Made by a program: the position numbers and the translations under genes. A DNA stretch of 64,000 bases. Origin: Mytilus galloprovincialis. Lineage: Eukaryota; Mollusca; Bivalvia; Mytilida; Mytilidae. The notes beneath the pieces are model-generated. The model made no database searches. It had not been told where the DNA came from and saw only the letters and a list, made by a program, of their open reading frames with translations. The DNA lies in NCBI RefSeq assembly GCF_965363235.1, contig NC_134845.1:68415261-68479260 (forward strand), given 5' to 3'. Positions 49,801 through 55,800 of this stretch are shown here, one piece after another (the stretch's first letter is position 1; each line of letters begins with the position of its first letter).

Positions 49801-52800
49801 AAGTTTGAGGTTAAATTTGAGTGAATTTTAATTTTACTTCACTGAAAATGGATGTCAAACCCAACTCCAAAACATATAAATGAACTAAAATTAAAAAACA
49901 TACAAGACTAACATAGACCAGAGGCTCCTGACTTGGGACAGTAACAAACAAGAATGTGTCCAAAGTACACGGATGCCCCACTCACACTATCATTTTCCAT
50001 GTTCAATGGACCATGAAATTGGATAAAAAATATAATTAGGCATTGAAATTAGAAAGATAATATCATAGGGAACATGTGTACTAAGTATCAAGTTGATTGG
50101 ACTTCAACTTCATCAAAAACTACCTTGACCAAAAACTTTAACCTGAAACATGCACTTTCATTTTCTATGTTCAGTGGACCCTGAAATTGGGGTCAAAAGT
50201 TTAATTTGGCTTTAAAATTAGAAAGATCATATCATAAGGAACATGTGTACTAAGTTTCAAGTTGATTGGACTTCAACTTCATCAAAAACTACCTTGACCA
50301 AAAACTTTAACCTGAAAAACTTTAACCTGAAACATGCACTTTCATTTTCTATGTTCAGTGGACCGTGAAATTGGGGTCAAAAGTTTAATTTGGCTTTAAA
50401 ATTAGAAAGATCATATCATAAGGAACATGTGTACTAAGTTTCAAGTTGATTGGACTTCAACTTCATCAAAAACTACCTTGACCAAAAACTTTAACCTAAA
50501 AAACTTTAACCTGAAACATGCACTTTCATTTTCTATGTTCAGTGGACCGTGAAATTGGGGTCAAAAGTTTAATTAGGCTTTAAAATTAGAAAGATCATAT
50601 CATAAGGAACATGTGTACTAAGTTTCAAGTTGATTGGACTTCAACTTCATCAAAAACTACCTTGACCAAAAACTTTAACCTGAAAAACTTTAACCTGAAA
50701 CATGCACTTTCATTTTCTATGTTCAGTGGACCGTGAAATTGGGGTCAAAAGTTTAATTTGGCTTTAAAATTAGAAAGATCATATCATAAGGAACATGTGT
50801 ACTAAGTTTCAAGTTGATTGGACTTCAACTTCATCAAAAACTACCTTGACCAAAAACTTTAACCTGAAAAACTTTAACCTGAAACATGCACTTTCATTTT
50901 CTATGTTCAGTGGACCGTGAAAATGGGGTTAAATCTCTAATTTGGAATTAAAATTAGAAAGATCATATCATACAGAACATATATACTAAGTTTCAAGTTG
51001 ATTAGACTTCAACTTCATCAAAAACTACCTCGACCAAAAACTTTAACCTGAAGCGGGACAGACGGACGAACGGACGAACGAACGGACGAACGAACAGACG
51101 GACGAACGGACGCACAGACCAGAAAACATAATGCCCATAAATGGGGCATAATAAATGGGGCATAAAAAAGTAGCACTGTTAAACATGTTTTGTAAGATCT
51201 CAACCCTTCCATATACATTTTTGTACATCTATAGCTAGCCAATGTAGAATAAAAAAAAAACACAGCAATATCTACAGTACTCTCAGTTCAAAAGTTAAAC
51301 TGTTTTAAAATTGAGAATGGAAATTGGGAATGTGTAAAAGAGACAACAACCTGACCAAAGAGCAGATAACAGCTGAAGTCCACCAATTGGTATTTTTTTT
51401 AAAAAGAATGCTAACATTCAAATTCAAAACAGTTTTTCTTTTGTTTCAATCAACAACAAAAAACAAGAATAAAAGCTATGAGTTATCATGTCATGTGTGT
51501 ATATATAAATAAAATGAGATATGGGGTATACATCATCAAGACACCAATCAAACAATGCAAAAAAAAAATAGTTCTCATAAATATACAAGTGTCCATGCAT
51601 ATTTATATAAGTGCATGGGGGAAAACAAGGAAGATACATACAATTGAGAATGGAAATGAGGAATGTGTCAAGAGACAACAACCCAACCAAAAAGCAGAAT
51701 ACAGAATAATACAGCACCAATTGGTCTTCACAACAGAAAGAAAATTCAGCAAAGAGGAAGGCTTCAGATATCTCTGAAAATTTTTATATTTTGTATGTAC
51801 AGATAATCAGGTTGTCTGAATATTTATGTTGTAAAGTATCAGCTATCAGTTAAAAAATGAAACTTTTTGTCCAATAACTGCACTGCAGCAAAGGACTTTC
51901 TGCTTTCTATTGTATCGAATAGCTGATGTTTGACAATATAAATATGAAAAAAATCTGATAACCATTTGATTGGATGGAATTTGTGTATTTTGCATTTGTT
52001 TTTCTTTGTTTCACCACCAGACCTGAAGATGAGGTGATAAGGTCGGTTTATTCATTATGACGTCTGTGCCCAGGTCAAAGTTATTTAGGCGTGGTTAACA
52101 TGATATGCAAATTAATGAAGAGCTGAGCAGAATGCTACAAACAGTGGGAACACCCATAAAAGAATCTATTGTGACAAAATGTGTCAAAAATCTTAAAATA
52201 CTGCAAACTCCCAAATACTTGATGTCTTAATTGTGAAAACAACTTGATGAATTCATAAGTCACCCTAAGCCAGAACAAGAAATGAATAAATCTTAAGGTA
52301 ACTATTAAAGATATATTACCAACAATTTAGAATGAAAGACAAAAACATTAAGATGATACAACTAAAAAACAAAAACAATAGAGTTTCTGACTTGGGACAG
52401 GCATTTTGATTTATGGGGATGATGTTGCTGTTTATAATTTATGTCTATCTTCTAAAGTTTTTGTCCCAAATGTTAAAAAGACTGAAAATTATCAATTAAG
52501 GGCAATAACTCCTAGAAAGAGTTACAGTTTTACAGATAAGTGCTAAATTGTCGATATGTGTCTATCTAGGAGTCTGTAATGCAGAGGTTGTCATTTGTTG
52601 CTGGAAATTGTATTTGTTTTTCGTTTATTTTTTTGTACATAAATCAGGATATTGGTTTTCTCATTTGAATTGTTTTGCATTTTGGTATATATAAAAGACT
52701 TGATACATTAGTTATGCAGTGACTTAGCTTAGCGCAGGCAGGGTAATATAGTTGTAGTGAAGTATGGTATATCTAAATACCTGTTCCATCACTTTCAGTT

Positions 52801-55800
52801 TCTCTCTGACTTCATGTTCAGTGATGGTTTTTACATTAGCTGATGAGATGGCCACAATTCTTTCTCTTTCTTTCACTTTTTCTTCTCTTTCATGTATCTT
52901 CTTGTTTTCCATCTTGAATGGTTTACACAGAATGTTAAATATAAGAAATCTTTCATTGGTAAAAATTAAAAACCATACAATAAAAAATTAAACAAAATTA
53001 TAGGAGTTTAATACATCACAAAAATTCTTCCCTATTTGTTGTAAATCTTGAAAATAACAAAAATTTTCCCTTAATACACAATATGGTGAAAAAAGGTTCG
53101 TGGATAACATAAAAATAGGGATTACACATGGTCAATCATGGTAGTGCACACATACAACTGGTTTAATCCTACACCTTTTTTGTGTCTTCCTACTCTTTCT
53201 ACTCTTTCAATATTTTTTTGTTTTTGTTTGTACCTTTCCCACTTATTTTGAGGAGTCAGTGGTCTATTTGGTCTGTTGTATTTGGTTTTTAATAACTCCT
53301 TATATATTTTTTCCTGTTTTATATATACTTTCATCAATATCAAAGTAAAATATAAGTTATTCCTGGGTTACTTCCCTCTAATGATAAAAATTACTCTAAG
53401 ACTTGTAATAATCTACTTTGAATGTAATCACTGCATTTCAATTTCCATCCTATATAATATGCAAATAACTGAGTGATGCTGCTTATGAAATGAGATAGTA
53501 TATTACACAGTTGTAATCAGAATCCTTTAAGGACAAGAAATTACCCTTTTTCATAGTGAATACTTCAGCACCAGAAACATCTTAAGGTGTGAACAGTAGG
53601 TTCACATACATGTATACTCATAACTGTAATACTACCTTTAACTTATCACTGATAACTTGTAGTTCTTTATAAATATCTTTGATGTTTTCTTCTTTAGATT
53701 TATTGAATTCATCTACAAAAAAAATACAATATAATTTTAACTTACACTGACATTTTTTTCTTTATGGAGAAATAACATATTGGTGGCAGGGGTCAAGAAT
53801 CACTATCCTTATGTAGATAATTATATAATATATCAAGCTTTAAAGCACCTGTACATTGGATGGGCACAGTAACAATTAAGTTTCAAAACGTTCCCCTTTT
53901 TAATTTCCGACAGGTGAATAACAAAATTTCAAATATGATATACAAGAACATTCTATAAGAAATGAGAGTTGTTTTGCTCAGTGTTGAAGACCTTACTGTG
54001 ACTTTGAGATTAAAAACAGCAAAACAGTGATGTTTCTTTGCTTTTGTGTGTTTGTTTTTGCTGTGCATTTACTGATTTTGTTTTATGGATGGACACCCCA
54101 TGTTCTTTCTTTTCTATTAGCAAAATGAAAAAAAAGGAAAAGCTAAGCTTTACTTGGAAAATGGTTTTGCTATATATATAGATATATGAAGATATGGTAT
54201 GATTACAGTATGTTTTGTTTTCTGTGTCCTTTGGTTGCTGTCTCAATAGTGTGTATTAAACATTTGGTTTATTAATATCAGTACCAAGATGTCTTTCTGA
54301 TATGATAATGTTATCAAACATGTTTGGGTTAGGGATAAGGTTGCTGCCTGTTAAAATATTTAAACCAGATGCATTTTTGCACCAGTCCTAAGTCAGGAAC
54401 CTGTTGTTCAGAAATTGATGTTTGTTGATGTGGTTCATAAATGTTTCAGGTTTCATTTTTTTTTATATAGATTAGACCGTTAGTTTTCCTGTTTGAATGG
54501 TTTTACACTTGTCATTTTTGGGGCCCTTTACAGCTTGCTGTTCAGTGTGAGCTAAGGCTCTGTGTTGAAGGCCATACTGTTACCTATAATGGTTAACTTT
54601 TTACAAAGTGTAACTTGAATGGAGATTGCTTATTTGCACTCATACCACATGTTCTTATCATGCTTATATATATAGCAACATGTATATATAAACACACAAC
54701 AAGTTTTGCCATTGTTCAAACAATACTCAGGGTTCTGGCTAAGGATTTTTGAAGGTGAGTACAGGGACTCATCATTATTGGACATGGTGAGTCCAACAGA
54801 AAGAAAAAGATATTTTATTGTAATAAAATTAATTATTTTAGTCCCCATTATCTTACAGAGCAATAGAATGACATAAAATTCAGATTATTTTTAAACTTTT
54901 GCTATAAAATGATGATGTTTGTGTTTAAATGTTTTCAGTTTAAAACTGAAAACATTTAAACAACTTTATACAAAATATTTTAATCTTGATGCATCTTTGG
55001 ACTCACCAGTTTTGAAAATGGTGAGTCCAGACAGATTTTCATGAGTCCAGGACTCATGGACTCGCCTTAGTGAGAACCCTGAGATTATACTGATTGATCA
55101 GATAAACAATTTTGTGGCTATTTTTTTTTAAAGTTACACACACTCATAAACACACAAGATTACCAAGTAACAATTGTCCAATTTGATCAGATCAGACAAA
55201 CAAAGTTCTGTGTAGTCAGATATTTGAAAGTAATATACACAAAAACACAAGCACTTAGTTTTTCCAATTAAAACTGAAAATATAACCAATGGTGTATTAC
55301 ATTTTTAATACATGTACTATTATTATTTCCATTTATTAAATTATACCTTCAGCTTCATCAGCAGTATGGTCAGAGTGATAATGATTTCTCTTTTTTCTCT
55401 GATGTTTAGGATATTTTCGTTGTTTTGCTTCATTCAGGTAGAAATCTGACAAACTGTCCGACTCAATGATTTGTCCATGTGGATTGTCATCTGGTGGATT
55501 AATAGGGGTCACTGTGGAATCTGAAAATAAATGAAGTACTTCATGGCTGAGTATATATTTATATAGAGTAATTAGTACAAACATTTTAGATGTCAAATAG
55601 AATCCCCAGGGGCCAGGAAGACAGAAACTTAAAAAAAATAACACTTTGTAGCTGTAATTCATAGAGCCATTTTGGGTTCACCAAATATAATAAAACCTTG
55701 GACCTACATGTAAAATATTGTGAAAAGGGTCTATCTATAAATGTATGTGAAAAACCTCATCAAAGATACTGGTCTTATAATTCGGTATGTCAGATACACA

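Larger units (their letters stand above)
34411..52780 (-). other. 18.4-kb CCDC138 intron holding three antisense genes
   Basis: This intron between CCDC138 coding exons 4 and 5 is by far the largest of the gene. On the + strand it contains the three B-box genes, a retroelement fragment, a 589-bp TIR element and two large tandem arrays. Its size is explained by these insertions. Confidence 0.85.

Noticed and set aside
48189-51166. CRISPR array or centromeric satellite
   Set aside because: Units are contiguous with no unique spacers, the repeat is far too long for CRISPR, and the defined left end, microsatellite and terminal hairpin point to a transposable element with core repeats.
51018-51263. 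Minus-strand frame with SVRPSVRSSVRSSVRPSV
   Set aside because: Translation of the tetranucleotide microsatellite at the end of the second Pearl-like array, not a protein.
52070-52130. Octamer ATGCAAAT with nearby GC words as a snRNA or histone promoter
   Set aside because: No snRNA or histone sequence follows and no second promoter element is present.
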